Positions 25,635 through 34,916 are shown, numbered from the stretch's first letter. The stretch: DNA of 64,000 bases from Aminicenans sp964648465 (GCA_964648465.1 CAZYMU010000013.1:1-64000); one strand, 5' to 3'. Numbers and translations: made by a program. The notes: generated by a model not told the origin, from the sequence alone.

Positions 25635-26390
25635 CTTTAAGGCGTTTAAGAACTGTTCGACTTTTTTCTTCATTTCCGGGTCTGTCGTCTTTGCCGAAAT
25701 CAATTCAAAGATGTCTTTGGCTGATTTGAATTGGCTGTTTTTATAATAAGCTACAGCAAGATTAAAATTAAGATTTAAATCATCAGGGGCGGTTTTTAAT
25801 GCTTGATTATAGCAATTAACGGCTTCTTCATAATTCTCTAGTTTGTCATTAATTAGGCCTTTTAAATTTAGAGCTATAACTAATGTATTGTTTAAAGCAA
25901 GTGATTTTTCGATATATTCGAGAGCTTTTTTTGGCTTGTCTTGAAGAAGATATAATCTTGCAAGGTTATAATAAGGAAGTTCCCTTGACTTGTAGTTAAT
26001 ATTACCAGCAGCCTGCTGAAATTGTTCTTCTGCCTTATCGAGAAAGCCCATTTGCTGATATACAGTGCCCAAGTAATTATGAGTTTCGGTTAGGCTTGGA
26101 TTGACCTTAAGGCATTTTTCATAGTACTTCGCAGATTCTTCGAAATTTCCTTTCATAGAATATGCTATTCCAATGGCATTAAGAGCAAGATCATAATTGG
26201 GAAGGAGTGAAAGAGATTTATTGAAATAATCTATTGCGAGATCCACTTTGCCGTTATTTAAGTATACTAATCCAAGGTTGCACTGATATCGAGGGTCTTT
26301 TTCACGTGCCTGTTCAATCTTTTTTTGAGAGGAAGCGCAAGAGATTATATTCAGACAAATAATTAAGATACTTATTGTTTTTAGCCTCAT
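25632..26390 (-). CDS. TPR-repeat lipoprotein (PilF-like)
   Basis: 252 residues. A lipoprotein signal ends with IISCASS (Cys18 as the lipidated residue). The rest is five to six tetratricopeptide repeats (for example ALNAIGIAYSMKGNFEESAKYYEKCLK and the following repeats). Probably anchored in the membrane and holding protein complexes, as PilF/NlpI-type TPR lipoproteins do; no specific partner can be named. GGAG precedes the ATG. Last gene of the rimO-to-gpsA transcription unit. Confidence 0.85.
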   Translation of the reverse strand: MRLKTISILIICLNIISCASSQKKIEQAREKDPRYQCNLGLVYLNNGKVDLAIDYFNKSLSLLPNYDLALNAIGIAYSMKGNFEESAKYYEKCLKVNPSLTETHNYLGTVYQQMGFLDKAEEQFQQAAGNINYKSRELPYYNLARLYLLQDKPKKALEYIEKSLALNNTLVIALNLKGLINDKLENYEEAVNCYNQALKTAPDDLNLNFNLAVAYYKNSQFKSAKDIFELISAKTTDPEMKKKVEQFLNALK

Positions 26391-26401
26391 TCTTTTCTCC
26401 T

Positions 26402-27406
26402 TTAATAATAATATTCGTTTTTTAATTTTCTTGACATCAAATCCTGAAGAGCTGTTCTTGGGCTTTTATTATTGTAAAGAACTTGATAAATCTCCTCGCA
26501 TATCGGCATTTCAACGTTTTCCCTCTTTGCCAGTTGATAGCTGGAGCGAGCCGTAATGATTCCCTCGGCTATCATTTTCATATTTGAAGTTATTTCATCG
26601 AGAGATTTTCCTTTTCCAAGTTCATAACCGACATATCTGTTTCTGCTTAATTTTCCGGTACATGTGAGGACAAGGTCACCAATTCCTGCAAGCCCTGAGA
26701 AAGTTTCCTTTTTTGATCCCAATTTTACACCCAATCTTGCTATTTCAGCAATCCCTCTTGTTACAAGTGCAGCAGTGGAATTATTTCCGAATTGAAGGCC
26801 GGCTGAGATTCCTGCTGCTATTGCGATTACATTTTTAAATGCACCTGCAATTTCGACTCCAATAATATCATTAGAAGTGTATGCCCTAAAGTATGCATTT
26901 GAGATTAACTGCTGTATGTATTTTGCGAGACCAAAATCTTTTGCTGCAATGACTACTGCAGTAGGATGGCATTCAGCAACTTCTCTCGCAAAACTTGGGC
27001 CTGATAATACAGAAATTTTTGGATGAAAATAAGGAAGAAACACTTCTTCCATAACTTCGCTCATTCTTTTTAGTGAATCTTTTTCTATTCCTTTTGTCAA
27101 ACTCACTAATATTTGATTTGAGGAAAGAAGAGGCGCAAGCTGTTTGTAAATGCTGCGACAGAATTTAGAAGGAACAGCGATAAAAACTACATCTGTTTTA
27201 TTAACGGTTTCTTTTAATTCATGAAAAAACGAAACTGATGAAGGGAAAATGAAATCAGGAAGAAAAGCCCTATTCTCCTTTTTTCTTACGATTTCGTCAT
27301 AGATATTTTGTTCTCTGACCCAGAGTTGAGTCTCTATGTTTTGACGTCCAAGGTGAAGTGTAAATGCACTTCCCCAGCTTCCAGCTCCAATAACACTTGC
27401 TTTCAA
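26402..27406 (-). CDS. gpsA: Glycerol-3-phosphate dehydrogenase [NAD(P)+]
   Basis: 334 residues with the GAGSWGSAFTLHLGRQ nucleotide-binding start, LVSLTKGIEKDS, SGPSFAREVA and the catalytic-Lys region VEIAGAFKNVIAIAAGI. It reduces dihydroxyacetone phosphate to sn-glycerol-3-phosphate for phospholipid synthesis. It starts with TTG overlapping the plsY stop (AATTGA) and has AGGAG nine bases upstream. PlsY, encoded just before it, uses its product. Confidence 0.95.
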   Translation of the reverse strand: MKASVIGAGSWGSAFTLHLGRQNIETQLWVREQNIYDEIVRKKENRAFLPDFIFPSSVSFFHELKETVNKTDVVFIAVPSKFCRSIYKQLAPLLSSNQILVSLTKGIEKDSLKRMSEVMEEVFLPYFHPKISVLSGPSFAREVAECHPTAVVIAAKDFGLAKYIQQLISNAYFRAYTSNDIIGVEIAGAFKNVIAIAAGISAGLQFGNNSTAALVTRGIAEIARLGVKLGSKKETFSGLAGIGDLVLTCTGKLSRNRYVGYELGKGKSLDEITSNMKMIAEGIITARSSYQLAKRENVEMPICEEIYQVLYNNKSPRTALQDLMSRKLKNEYYY

Positions 27407-27993
27407 TTGATTTTTTCTCCTAATTTACTTTCATTTCCTTTTATGAGTCGCCTGATATTACTCTGGTGTTTTGCAAGAATCAGAAGGAAAACAGCAAGGC
27501 TTAAATAGACGATTTCAATATTCCCTTTGAATAGAATTACAAAAAATGGAAAGCTCAAAGCAGCCAGTAATGAGCCAAGCGAAACATAACGAGTAATGGC
27601 TGCAACAAGTAGAAATAAAATTACGATACAGAGGAAAGGTTTAAAAGCTACAGCGGCATACACACCTATTGTTGTTGCTGTACCTTTTCCTCCTTTAAAT
27701 TTAATGTATATAGGGAAGCAGTGACCGATAATTGTCAGGAAAGCGCACATAAGGGCAAAATTTTCATCTGGAAAAAGTTTAAATGCAAGAAAGACAGGGA
27801 GAAAGCCTTTGAAGATATCTATGATTAGTACTGGGAGGCCATATCTCCATCCTTTGAGCCTGAGTATGTTTGTAGCTCCTGTGGCTTTGCTTCCAGAAGT
27901 ACGGATGTCTTTTTTTTCACTTAAGAAATAAAATATATATCCTGTAGGAATTGCACCGAAAAGATAGGATAGAAGAGCAAATAATATTTTCAT
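27403..27993 (-). CDS. plsY: Acyl-phosphate:glycerol-3-phosphate acyltransferase
   Basis: 196 residues, an integral membrane protein with about five helices. PlsY motifs are visible: GAIPTGYI, DIRTSGSKATGATNILR, the GHCFPIYIKFKGGKGTATTIG block (catalytic and glycine-rich loop) near residues 90-110. It makes lysophosphatidate from acyl phosphate and glycerol-3-phosphate. The ATG overlaps the thpR stop as ATGA. Confidence 0.95.
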   Translation of the reverse strand: MKILFALLSYLFGAIPTGYIFYFLSEKKDIRTSGSKATGATNILRLKGWRYGLPVLIIDIFKGFLPVFLAFKLFPDENFALMCAFLTIIGHCFPIYIKFKGGKGTATTIGVYAAVAFKPFLCIVILFLLVAAITRYVSLGSLLAALSFPFFVILFKGNIEIVYLSLAVFLLILAKHQSNIRRLIKGNESKLGEKIN

Positions 27994-28547
27994 TTTAATT
28001 CATGTTCCGAAATTATTGTATATTCCGCACCAGAAGGTTTCAGAGTACTCTTGAAAAGCGTGATCTTTTTTACAATCATTTCACCAAAATCTTTTTCCCG
28101 ATCTTTTGCCAGTTCTGAGAATGTAAGACTAAGGTCTTGGTGTGATTTAACTCTTCCCAGAGTAAGATGAGGATGAAATTTTCGGTTCTCTCTGGGAAAA
28201 TGAATTTTTTCTAATTCAGATTCTAACTCGGATTGGAAAATTTTCAAATTTTCATTATATTCAATTCCCAGCCATAAAATCCTTGGTCTTTTATTTCCTT
28301 CAGGGAATGTTCCTGTCCCTTTAAATTTCAGTAAAAAATGACTGTGCTTTTCCGCGACTTTCCGTAATAATGATTCGACTTCTGAGACTTTATCTGGCGG
28401 TATTTCTCCCAAAAACTTAAGAGTTAAATGCATTCCTTGTTGTTTTATCCATTTGATATTGGTGCTGCATTTTTTAAGCCTGCTGATAAGCTGAGAGAGA
28501 TTATTTTTTATCTCATTGTCTAGGTCTATAGCAATAAAAGTTCTCAT
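27990..28547 (-). CDS. thpR: RNA 2',3'-cyclic phosphodiesterase (2'-5' RNA ligase family)
   Basis: 185 residues from the ATG at 28547 (a TTG nine bases upstream is also possible). The two HxTx motifs of the 2H family are HLTLKFLG and HPHLTLGR, which form the active site. In the cell it opens RNA 2',3'-cyclic phosphates; older names call it LigT. It sits between cinA and plsY, a gene order often seen with rimO and pgpA. Confidence 0.92.
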   Translation of the reverse strand: MRTFIAIDLDNEIKNNLSQLISRLKKCSTNIKWIKQQGMHLTLKFLGEIPPDKVSEVESLLRKVAEKHSHFLLKFKGTGTFPEGNKRPRILWLGIEYNENLKIFQSELESELEKIHFPRENRKFHPHLTLGRVKSHQDLSLTFSELAKDREKDFGEMIVKKITLFKSTLKPSGAEYTIISEHELK

Positions 28548-28559
28548 TAGTCCCAAAAT

Positions 28560-29828
28560 TCAGCCTTGAATTATGTTTTTCAAAATATGTCTTCGCAGCA
28601 TATCAAGAGCTTTCTGGCTTGATTGAAATTTTATAATCTTTCTGTTACCCAGAAAAAGATTTTTTTTGGATTCCATGCCATTTTCCCATGATAATGCAGT
28701 GTATACCAGCCCGACAGGTTTTTCTGTTGTCCCTCCTGACGGGCCTGCTATTCCGGTTATTGATAGTCCGTAGCTCGCTTGGGCATTTTCCCTGATGCTG
28801 CTCGCCATACACTTAGCGACTTCAGAACTCACCGATCCATATTTTTCTATCAGATCAGAAGGTACTCCCAAAATCTGGTTCTTTGCTCTGTTTGAATATG
28901 CTTGCACACCTTGAAGAAAATAATTCGAACTTCCTGGAACATTAGTAATCCTGTGTCCCAAAAGGCCTCCAGTGCATGACTCAGCTACTGCAAGAGTTTC
29001 TTTGCGGGCAGTTAAAAGCTTTCCAATAATTTCTTCAAGTTCTTCTCCAGACGAAGAAAACACATTATTCCCGAGGCGTTCAAGTAAACTTTTTGCCAAT
29101 CTGTCGGTTTTTTCTTTGGCCTGAGAGGTGCTTTCTTTGGAATGTCCTGAGAGATGAATTTCTACCTGTCCTGGATAGGCAAGAATACCCATCTTGCAGT
29201 CGGGTTCCTCTGGATAAAGGTCTGAGATAAGCGATTCTATCTTTGATTCCGTAAGGCCAGTGATTTTTATAGTTATTCTTTTAGTATATTTTGACTGGAT
29301 TTTTTCCAGGCGAGGGAAGACTGCTGATTCAAACATTGGCTTAAGTTCATGAGGGGGACCGGGAAGAAGAATAATAATCTCTGATTCTGTATCGATCCAG
29401 AGGCCTGGAGCTGTGCCATTTTTATTTTCAAGAATCTCGGCCCCTTCAATGATAAAAGATTGTTTTTCATTCACAGGAGGAACATGCATGCCTCTGTGTT
29501 TAAATCTTTTCTCAATTTTTTGAGTGATTTCTTTCTTATAAATGAGCTTCCTATTAAGAACTTCGGCAAATACCTCTCTGGTCCTATCATCTTGAGTTGG
29601 GCCAAGTCCCCCGGTAGCAATTATTAAATTGGCTCTGGAACATGCTTCTTTAATACATAGAAGCAGATCATCGCGTTCATCTCCGACTATAGTTTTAAAA
29701 GAAACATCCAGTCCAAGTTCATTCAATCGCTGTGTAAGATAGAGAGAATTAGTATCCTGAAAGAATGGAGTGAGAAGTTCTGTGCCGACAACTAAAATCT
29801 CAATTTTGGGATTTTTTTTAGTTTTCAT
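28560..29828 (-). CDS. cinA: CinA: MoaB-like domain plus nicotinamide-nucleotide amidase
   Basis: 422 residues, typical of full-length CinA. The N-terminal about 170 residues carry the molybdopterin-binding-like motifs VVGTELL and TGGLGPTQDDRTRE (ADP-ribose/NMN pyrophosphatase-type domain). The C-terminal part is the PncC amidase (AESCTGGLLGHRITNVPGSS and SYGLSITGIAGPSGG). The protein recycles NMN and ADP-ribose. The ATG overlaps the pgpA stop. Confidence 0.94.
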   Translation of the reverse strand: MKTKKNPKIEILVVGTELLTPFFQDTNSLYLTQRLNELGLDVSFKTIVGDERDDLLLCIKEACSRANLIIATGGLGPTQDDRTREVFAEVLNRKLIYKKEITQKIEKRFKHRGMHVPPVNEKQSFIIEGAEILENKNGTAPGLWIDTESEIIILLPGPPHELKPMFESAVFPRLEKIQSKYTKRITIKITGLTESKIESLISDLYPEEPDCKMGILAYPGQVEIHLSGHSKESTSQAKEKTDRLAKSLLERLGNNVFSSSGEELEEIIGKLLTARKETLAVAESCTGGLLGHRITNVPGSSNYFLQGVQAYSNRAKNQILGVPSDLIEKYGSVSSEVAKCMASSIRENAQASYGLSITGIAGPSGGTTEKPVGLVYTALSWENGMESKKNLFLGNRKIIKFQSSQKALDMLRRHILKNIIQG

Positions 29829-30274
29829 TTTAGAAGTAAATAAAGGTTGACTATTATCCCTGCATAAGCTGCTGCAACAATGTCATCTATCATGATACCC
29901 CAGCCTTTTGGAAATTTCTCTGTTTTTTTTATAAAGAAGGGCTTGAGAATATCAAAGAAGCGGAAAAGAAAAAATCCGGCTAGAAGAACGATCCAATTTG
30001 AAGGCAGCCTGAACATTACAATAAGTTGTCCTAAAACTTCATCAATAACAGCACTCCTTGGATCTTCTTTGTTTAATTCAGTGCTGTATTTTGAAGAAGT
30101 ATATACACCAATAAAGAAAATGGAAATCAAAAGCAATAGATAATAAGGCCAGCTCAGTTTGAAAAGAAAGGCCTTGTAAAGAATAACGATGATTAAGCTT
30201 GTCAGTGTCCCTGGTGCTAATGGGAAGTACCCGATTCCGAAAAATGTTGCAAATATTTTCGACAGTAATCTCAT
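29825..30274 (-). CDS. pgpA: Phosphatidylglycerophosphatase A
   Basis: 149 residues from the ATG at 30274, one base after the rimO stop; the frame is open further upstream but that part overlaps rimO out of frame and exceeds the family length. PgpA signatures are GIGYFPLAPGTLTSL near the N terminus, DPRSAVIDEVLGQL in the middle and the end GWGIMIDDIVAAAYAG. It dephosphorylates phosphatidylglycerophosphate in the inner membrane, so it joins plsY and gpsA in phospholipid synthesis. Confidence 0.92.
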   Translation of the reverse strand: MRLLSKIFATFFGIGYFPLAPGTLTSLIIVILYKAFLFKLSWPYYLLLLISIFFIGVYTSSKYSTELNKEDPRSAVIDEVLGQLIVMFRLPSNWIVLLAGFFLFRFFDILKPFFIKKTEKFPKGWGIMIDDIVAAAYAGIIVNLYLLLK

Positions 30275-30275
30275 T

Positions 30276-31589
30276 TTAAAATTTTCCATACAAATCATAT
30301 ACATCGCTCTCTGTAATTTCAACTTTTTGGATCGTATTAATTGTATCTGATGAATTTTCCGGGTTATCAATATATACAAATCCGTCAACTTCAGGAGCCT
30401 GAAATCCTGAACGGGCGAGGAGTATACTGGGGTCTTCTTTCAATCTACCCTCAATTAGAACATCAATTTTTCTCCCCAGATATTTTGTGTTGTTTTTGTA
30501 GGATATTTCAGCTTGGATTTTCATGAGAATTTCTTTCCTTCTTTTTTTTATTGTTTCTTTGACAGAATCTCCCAAGGAATAACAACTTGTATTTTTTTCA
30601 TGCGAATAAGTAAAAACGCCCAAATGGTCAAATTTTGCTTCCTCTACGAACTTTTTAAGGTTCTCAAATTCTTTTTTGCCTTCACCCGGGAATCCAACTA
30701 TAAGTGATGTCCGAATAGCGACTTCAGGAAGTTTCTCTCTTATCTTTTTTATGAGTTTCAAAGCTTTTATGCCATTTAATCCTCTTTTCATGCGCTTTAT
30801 GATTTCAGGGGCAGAATGCTGAAAAGGGATATCAAGATAGGGACATATTTTCTGTTCCTGCATTATTTCTAGAAAATCATCGCTTATTTCTTCAGGATAC
30901 CCGTAAAGAATCCTTATCCATTCGAGTTTTTTAATTTTTATAAGATTTTTGAGAAGAAGAGTTAATCCGTTTTTTAAGCCCACATCACGTCCAAAATAAG
31001 TCGAGTCCTGTGAAACAATATTAATCTCTTTGATTCCCCTAGAGACTAATTGTTTCACTTCCTGTGTGATAGATGAAATATTTCGGGAGCAGTAAGTGCC
31101 CTTAATCATGGGAATTGCACAGAATGAACAATTATGTGAACAGCCTTCTGAAATTTTTACATAAGTCCATGCCGCTGGAGTCGAAAGGTATCTTGGAGAT
31201 GTATGGTCATAAAGGAAGCAGCTTGCAGCAGACTCGAAGGGGAAGCCTTCGATTGCATTGACGATTTTATCGAAATCATTGACTCCCATCCAGATATCTA
31301 TCTCAGGGAATTTTTTTTTAAGAGTATCTTTTTCTCTTTTAACATAACAACCAACTGCTGCGATTATTTTTTCAGTTGCTTTTTTCTTCTCACAAACGGC
31401 TTTTCGCATAGCCTCGAGGGATTCTTTCCTGGCCGCTTTGATAAAGCCACACGTGTTGATAATAATGATGTCTGCCCTGTCAAGTTTCGTTACGAAGTTG
31501 TAGCCGCTTCTGTGTAAATAACCCAGCATGACCTCACTGTCAACAAGGTTTTTTGCACAACCCAAACTTATAAGTGCAACTTTCTTCAT
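30276..31589 (-). CDS. rimO: Ribosomal protein S12 methylthiotransferase
   Basis: 437 residues. N-terminal MTTase domain starts with LISLGCAKNLVDSE and has further cysteines (NTCGF and AVGCY); the radical-SAM cluster motif is CSHNCSFC at about residue 150; a TRAM domain ends the protein. It adds methylthio to the aspartate of S12 using two 4Fe-4S clusters. SLGCAKN distinguishes it from MiaB. Downstream genes are coupled by overlaps. No Shine-Dalgarno sequence before the ATG, and only 13 bp separate it from the asnS stop. Confidence 0.95.
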   Translation of the reverse strand: MKKVALISLGCAKNLVDSEVMLGYLHRSGYNFVTKLDRADIIIINTCGFIKAARKESLEAMRKAVCEKKKATEKIIAAVGCYVKREKDTLKKKFPEIDIWMGVNDFDKIVNAIEGFPFESAASCFLYDHTSPRYLSTPAAWTYVKISEGCSHNCSFCAIPMIKGTYCSRNISSITQEVKQLVSRGIKEINIVSQDSTYFGRDVGLKNGLTLLLKNLIKIKKLEWIRILYGYPEEISDDFLEIMQEQKICPYLDIPFQHSAPEIIKRMKRGLNGIKALKLIKKIREKLPEVAIRTSLIVGFPGEGKKEFENLKKFVEEAKFDHLGVFTYSHEKNTSCYSLGDSVKETIKKRRKEILMKIQAEISYKNNTKYLGRKIDVLIEGRLKEDPSILLARSGFQAPEVDGFVYIDNPENSSDTINTIQKVEITESDVYDLYGKF

Positions 31590-31602
31590 ATTAGATATCA
31601 GA

Positions 31603-32895
31603 TTAAGGGTATATTTTGTGAAGAAGACGAGGGAAGGGGATTGTTTCTCTTATGTGCTTGATTTTACATATCCAGGAAAGGACTCTTTCTACCCCAAGCC
31701 CAAAGCCTGAATGCGGGACTGATCCATACTTTCTTAAATCGAGATACCATTCAAAAGCTTCATGGGGAAGATTGTATTCTTTAAGCCTTTTTTCGAGGAG
31801 GGCAAGGTCACTGATACGCTGACCGCCGCCTATTAGTTCTCCATATCCTTCTGGGGCAAGAATATCGACTCCCAATACTAAATCAGGCCGTTCTTCATCA
31901 GGCTGCATGTAAAAGGCTTTTATTTTTGCAGGAAAATGTGTCATGCAGACGGGTGAGTCAAAAATCTCAGATATGAGTGTTTCTTCAGGGGATCCCAGGT
32001 CATCACCCCATTTTATTTTTGAGCCTTTTTCATTCAGTTTTGCGATGGCTTTTTCATAGGTGATATGGGGAAAAGGTTTCTTTATTCGTTCCAAAACTTT
32101 TGTATCTCTCTCCAAAATATCAAGTTCATTTTTGTTTTTATCCAGAATGTATTCAATAATGTATATAATTAAATCTTCTCCCAGCTTGATTATGTCATCC
32201 AAGAGGGCAAAAGCTACCTCTGGTTCAACCATCCAAAATTCGATAAGGTGTTTTCTTGTTTTTGATTTTTCGGCTCGGAATGTTGGCCCAAAACAATAAA
32301 CTTTTCCAAAAGCCGCTATTGCAGCTTCATTGTAAAGCTGACCACTCTGGCTTAGATATGCTTTTTGACCGAAATATTCTGTTTCGAAGAGAGTAGTAGT
32401 TCCTTCGCAGGCACTTGGGGTCAATATGGGAGTGTCCATATTACGAAAGCCTCGGCCGTTAAAAAAATCCCGTATAGCTTTAATCAGTTCCGTTCGGATT
32501 TGGAGTATTGCATTCTGCTTTTGAGATCGAAGCCAGAGATGACGGTGTTCCATGAGAAAAGGAATTCCATGTTCTTTTGGAGTTATGGGATATTCTTCAG
32601 CAATCTGGATGATATTAATATCATTTATGTTCAATTCATAGCCTCCAGGGGCTCTTTTTTCTTCTCTGACAAGACCTCTTATAATGAGAGAGGATTCCTG
32701 AGTGAGTTCATCAAACTTTTTAAAAAGAGGGTTGTCTTTTTTAGGACTGTAAATTGTTCCCTGAAGTATTCCGGTTCCGTCTCTAATAATAAGGAAACGA
32801 ATCTTACCGCTTGAACGCTTTTTGTAAACCCATCCTCTTATTTCGATTTCCTGGTCTTTATATCCAGCAATATCTTCAATATAAAGCCATTTCAT
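31603..32895 (-). CDS. asnS: Asparaginyl-tRNA synthetase
   Basis: 430 residues from the ATG at 32895. N-terminal OB-fold anticodon domain (EIEIRGWVYKKRSSG), class II motif 2 (FGPTFRAEKSKTRKHLIEFWMVEPE) and motif 3 (GFGLGVERVLSW) are clear; the sequence ASQN-type choice follows the AsnS rather than AspS pattern of motif 2. It charges tRNA-Asn, whose gene (GTT) is at 52842. A TTG 21 bases upstream would add seven residues, but it overlaps the -10 box, so the ATG is preferred; the mRNA appears leaderless. Confidence 0.95.
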   Translation of the reverse strand: MKWLYIEDIAGYKDQEIEIRGWVYKKRSSGKIRFLIIRDGTGILQGTIYSPKKDNPLFKKFDELTQESSLIIRGLVREEKRAPGGYELNINDINIIQIAEEYPITPKEHGIPFLMEHRHLWLRSQKQNAILQIRTELIKAIRDFFNGRGFRNMDTPILTPSACEGTTTLFETEYFGQKAYLSQSGQLYNEAAIAAFGKVYCFGPTFRAEKSKTRKHLIEFWMVEPEVAFALLDDIIKLGEDLIIYIIEYILDKNKNELDILERDTKVLERIKKPFPHITYEKAIAKLNEKGSKIKWGDDLGSPEETLISEIFDSPVCMTHFPAKIKAFYMQPDEERPDLVLGVDILAPEGYGELIGGGQRISDLALLEKRLKEYNLPHEAFEWYLDLRKYGSVPHSGFGLGVERVLSWICKIKHIRETIPFPRLLHKIYP

Positions 32896-32905
32896 GATGC
32901 CAAGG

Positions 32906-32934
32906 ATTATAAGCAATATACATATTTACGTCAA
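32906..32934 (-). promoter_or_regulatory. Consensus promoter giving a leaderless asnS mRNA
   Basis: On the minus strand TTGACG (32934-32929), 17-bp spacer, TATAAT (32911-32906), then only 10 nt to the ATG at 32895. Transcription should start 2-4 nt before or at the ATG. There is no Shine-Dalgarno sequence. Confidence 0.75.
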
Positions 32935-33002
32935 TAGATGTGTTTTTCAGGAGTTTTTATGATTTAAGTTTGAATAAATAAAATAAATATATTAAATATA
33001 GC

Positions 33003-33030
33003 TTGTAAGAAAAACAAAATAGGCTAGATT
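33003..33030 (+). promoter_or_regulatory. Promoter of the DUF4416 gene, leaderless arrangement
   Basis: TTGTAA (33003-33008), 16-bp spacer, TAGATT (33025-33030), then 9 nt to the ATG at 33040. No ribosome-binding site is present between. Confidence 0.5.
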
Positions 33031-33039
33031 GTACATATT

Positions 33040-33582
33040 ATGGTTGAGGCAAAACCTTTTAATTCAGTCAAACTAATCTGCGGTATTATCGCTTCTGAAA
33101 AAATTATCTTTGATATAGCAGAAGAACACCTCATTCGGCTTTATGGTAAACTGGACCATTCGAGTGCATTTTTCAGGTTTGATTTTACTGACTATTATGA
33201 AGAACAGATGGGCAAAAATTTAAAAAGAAAGTTCTTAAGCTTTGCCGATCTTTATTCTCCTGAAATGCTGAGTGAAATAAAACTCCGCACAAATAAGCTT
33301 GAAGAGGAGATGAATAAAGAACTGAATGCAAAGCACAGAATTGTAAATTTGGATCCAGGCTATCTTACTTCTTCTGCTTTGATTATGGCAACAGCAAAAA
33401 ATTTCTCACACAGGATTCCTCTTAAAAAAGGTATTTATGGGCATCTAGAATTATTATTCGAAAAAAAAACAGTAAGAACATTGGAGTGGACTTACCCTGA
33501 TTTTAGAACAGAAAAATATCATGAATTCTTTATAAGTGTAAGAAAGATTTACATTTCACAGCTTGATGACAAAAATGTTTAA
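33040..33582 (+). CDS. DUF4416 family protein
   Basis: 180 residues, full length for DUF4416. Recognised by the FRFDFTDYYEEQMGK block near residues 45-60, the NLDPGYLTSSALIMATAKNFSHRI block and the C-terminal TLEWTYPDFRT. No enzymatic function is established for the family, which occurs mostly in Deltaproteobacteria, Nitrospirae and related candidate phyla. Cytoplasmic; no signal or membrane helix. It stands alone between asnS (divergent) and serA (convergent), and appears to be translated from a leaderless mRNA. Confidence 0.85.
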   Translation: MVEAKPFNSVKLICGIIASEKIIFDIAEEHLIRLYGKLDHSSAFFRFDFTDYYEEQMGKNLKRKFLSFADLYSPEMLSEIKLRTNKLEEEMNKELNAKHRIVNLDPGYLTSSALIMATAKNFSHRIPLKKGIYGHLELLFEKKTVRTLEWTYPDFRTEKYHEFFISVRKIYISQLDDKNV

Positions 33583-33686
33583 GCTGTTTGTGCGTACTTG
33601 TAAATTTAAAACTAATTAATATTCAAGGCTTAGAACTGTTTAATTCAGTTAATATCCAGAGCGGATATTTCCCTTTTACAGAATTG

Positions 33687-34595
33687 TTATCCAGCCAGCC
33701 TTTCTTTTAAAATTGTTACAACTTCAAAACCTGCTCTTTTTTGACCTTCCTTTGCTCCGGCGCCAATATGGGGTGTTGCAATAACATTAGGATGATCTAT
33801 TAAGGGATAATTATCTGGAGGCTCTTTTTCAAAAACATCTATTGCTGCACATCTGACTTTGCCCGATTCAAGAGCATTTAGTAGAGCATTTTCATTCACA
33901 GTTCCTCCTCTAGAAGCATTAACAATAATAACTCCAGCCTTCATTTTATTAAATTCATTGTCACTTAAAATATGTTTTGTTTTTTCGGTCAAGGGGAGAT
34001 GAAGTGAGATAATATCTGACTGTTGCAAAAGTTCTTCCAGAGATATCTGTGTTACATCCATATCTGTTTTGACTTGGATAATATCGTAAATAATAACTTT
34101 CATTCCAAAAGCAAGTGCACGTTGGGCAAGTGCAAGGCCTATTCTCCCACTTCCGATAATACCTAATGTTTTTCCATAAAGTTCTGTGCCTGAAAGGATT
34201 TTTTTCTCCCATTTATGGGATTTCATAGAAATGTTGGCTTTTCCATGGTTTCGTACGGCTCCAAGCATTAACCCAAAAGCATGCTCAGCAACGGAAATTG
34301 TTGTGGCTGCGGGCGTATTTGCGACCTGGATTCCTTTCTCTTCAGCGTCTGTAACATCGATGTTGTCAAGGCCAATTCCTGCCCTTACAATGATTTCAAG
34401 ATTTGAGGCTGCATCAATAGTCTTTTTTCTGATTTTTGTGGCTCCTCTAACTACTGCTGCATGGAATTCAGGGATTGTTTTAATGAGTTCTGCCTCATCC
34501 ATACCTGTTTTTAAGGTGACTTCAAAATCAGGAATGGATTTGAGCTCTTCAAAGGCCTCTGGATTTAATGCATCACAAACAAGAATTTTTTTCAT
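33687..34595 (-). CDS. serA: D-3-phosphoglycerate dehydrogenase (short form, no ACT domain)
   Basis: 302 residues: D-2-hydroxyacid dehydrogenase fold with VVRGATKI and AGIGLDNID, the NAD-binding GSGRIGLALAQRA and the catalytic region NASRGGTVNENAL, EKEPP and ATPHIGAGAKE. Catalytic Arg, Glu and His are present. The regulatory C-terminal ACT/ASB domains of long SerA are absent, as in many short forms. First step of serine synthesis; a related hydroxyacid dehydrogenase cannot be excluded. AAGGAG precedes the ATG. Confidence 0.87.
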   Translation of the reverse strand: MKKILVCDALNPEAFEELKSIPDFEVTLKTGMDEAELIKTIPEFHAAVVRGATKIRKKTIDAASNLEIIVRAGIGLDNIDVTDAEEKGIQVANTPAATTISVAEHAFGLMLGAVRNHGKANISMKSHKWEKKILSGTELYGKTLGIIGSGRIGLALAQRALAFGMKVIIYDIIQVKTDMDVTQISLEELLQQSDIISLHLPLTEKTKHILSDNEFNKMKAGVIIVNASRGGTVNENALLNALESGKVRCAAIDVFEKEPPDNYPLIDHPNVIATPHIGAGAKEGQKRAGFEVVTILKERLAG

Positions 34596-34638
34596 TTCTA
34601 ATTCTCCTTAAAAATTTTTTAGGTAAAAATATCGAAAG

Positions 34639-34687
34639 AGGCAATAAGATAGAAGATATTTTTGGTTTGTTTTTTTATGTATTGCCT
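34639..34687 (-). promoter_or_regulatory. Possible stem-loop in the serA leader; rest of the 34596-34951 gap
   Basis: AGGCAATA (34639-34646) and TATTGCCT (34680-34687) are an 8-bp inverted repeat with a 33-nt loop in the region upstream of serA. The remaining gap up to the rdhA-like promoter at 34917 is very AT-rich and shows no gene or recognisable regulatory element. The function of the stem is unknown. Confidence 0.3.
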
Positions 34688-34916
34688 TCTTAATCTGCCT
34701 CTTTAATATTGTTTATAACATTCACCCTAATTTAATAACAGAATTTGAGGATTCAGTCAATTGAAGTAGGAAAAAAACGAACAGTTTTGATTTAATAATA
34801 TCACTCCTCTAGAATACTTCTATACCATATTTTATTATTATGGGAGATTACAATTTGTTTATCATTGTGAACAAAAATTAGGGAGAAGTTCTAAATTGAA
34901 CTAAAAATATAATAGG

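Noticed and set aside
29825..30388. Long 187-codon version of PgpA
   Set aside because: The first 38 codons overlap rimO out of frame and lie before the family's usual start; the ATG at 30274 gives the normal length.
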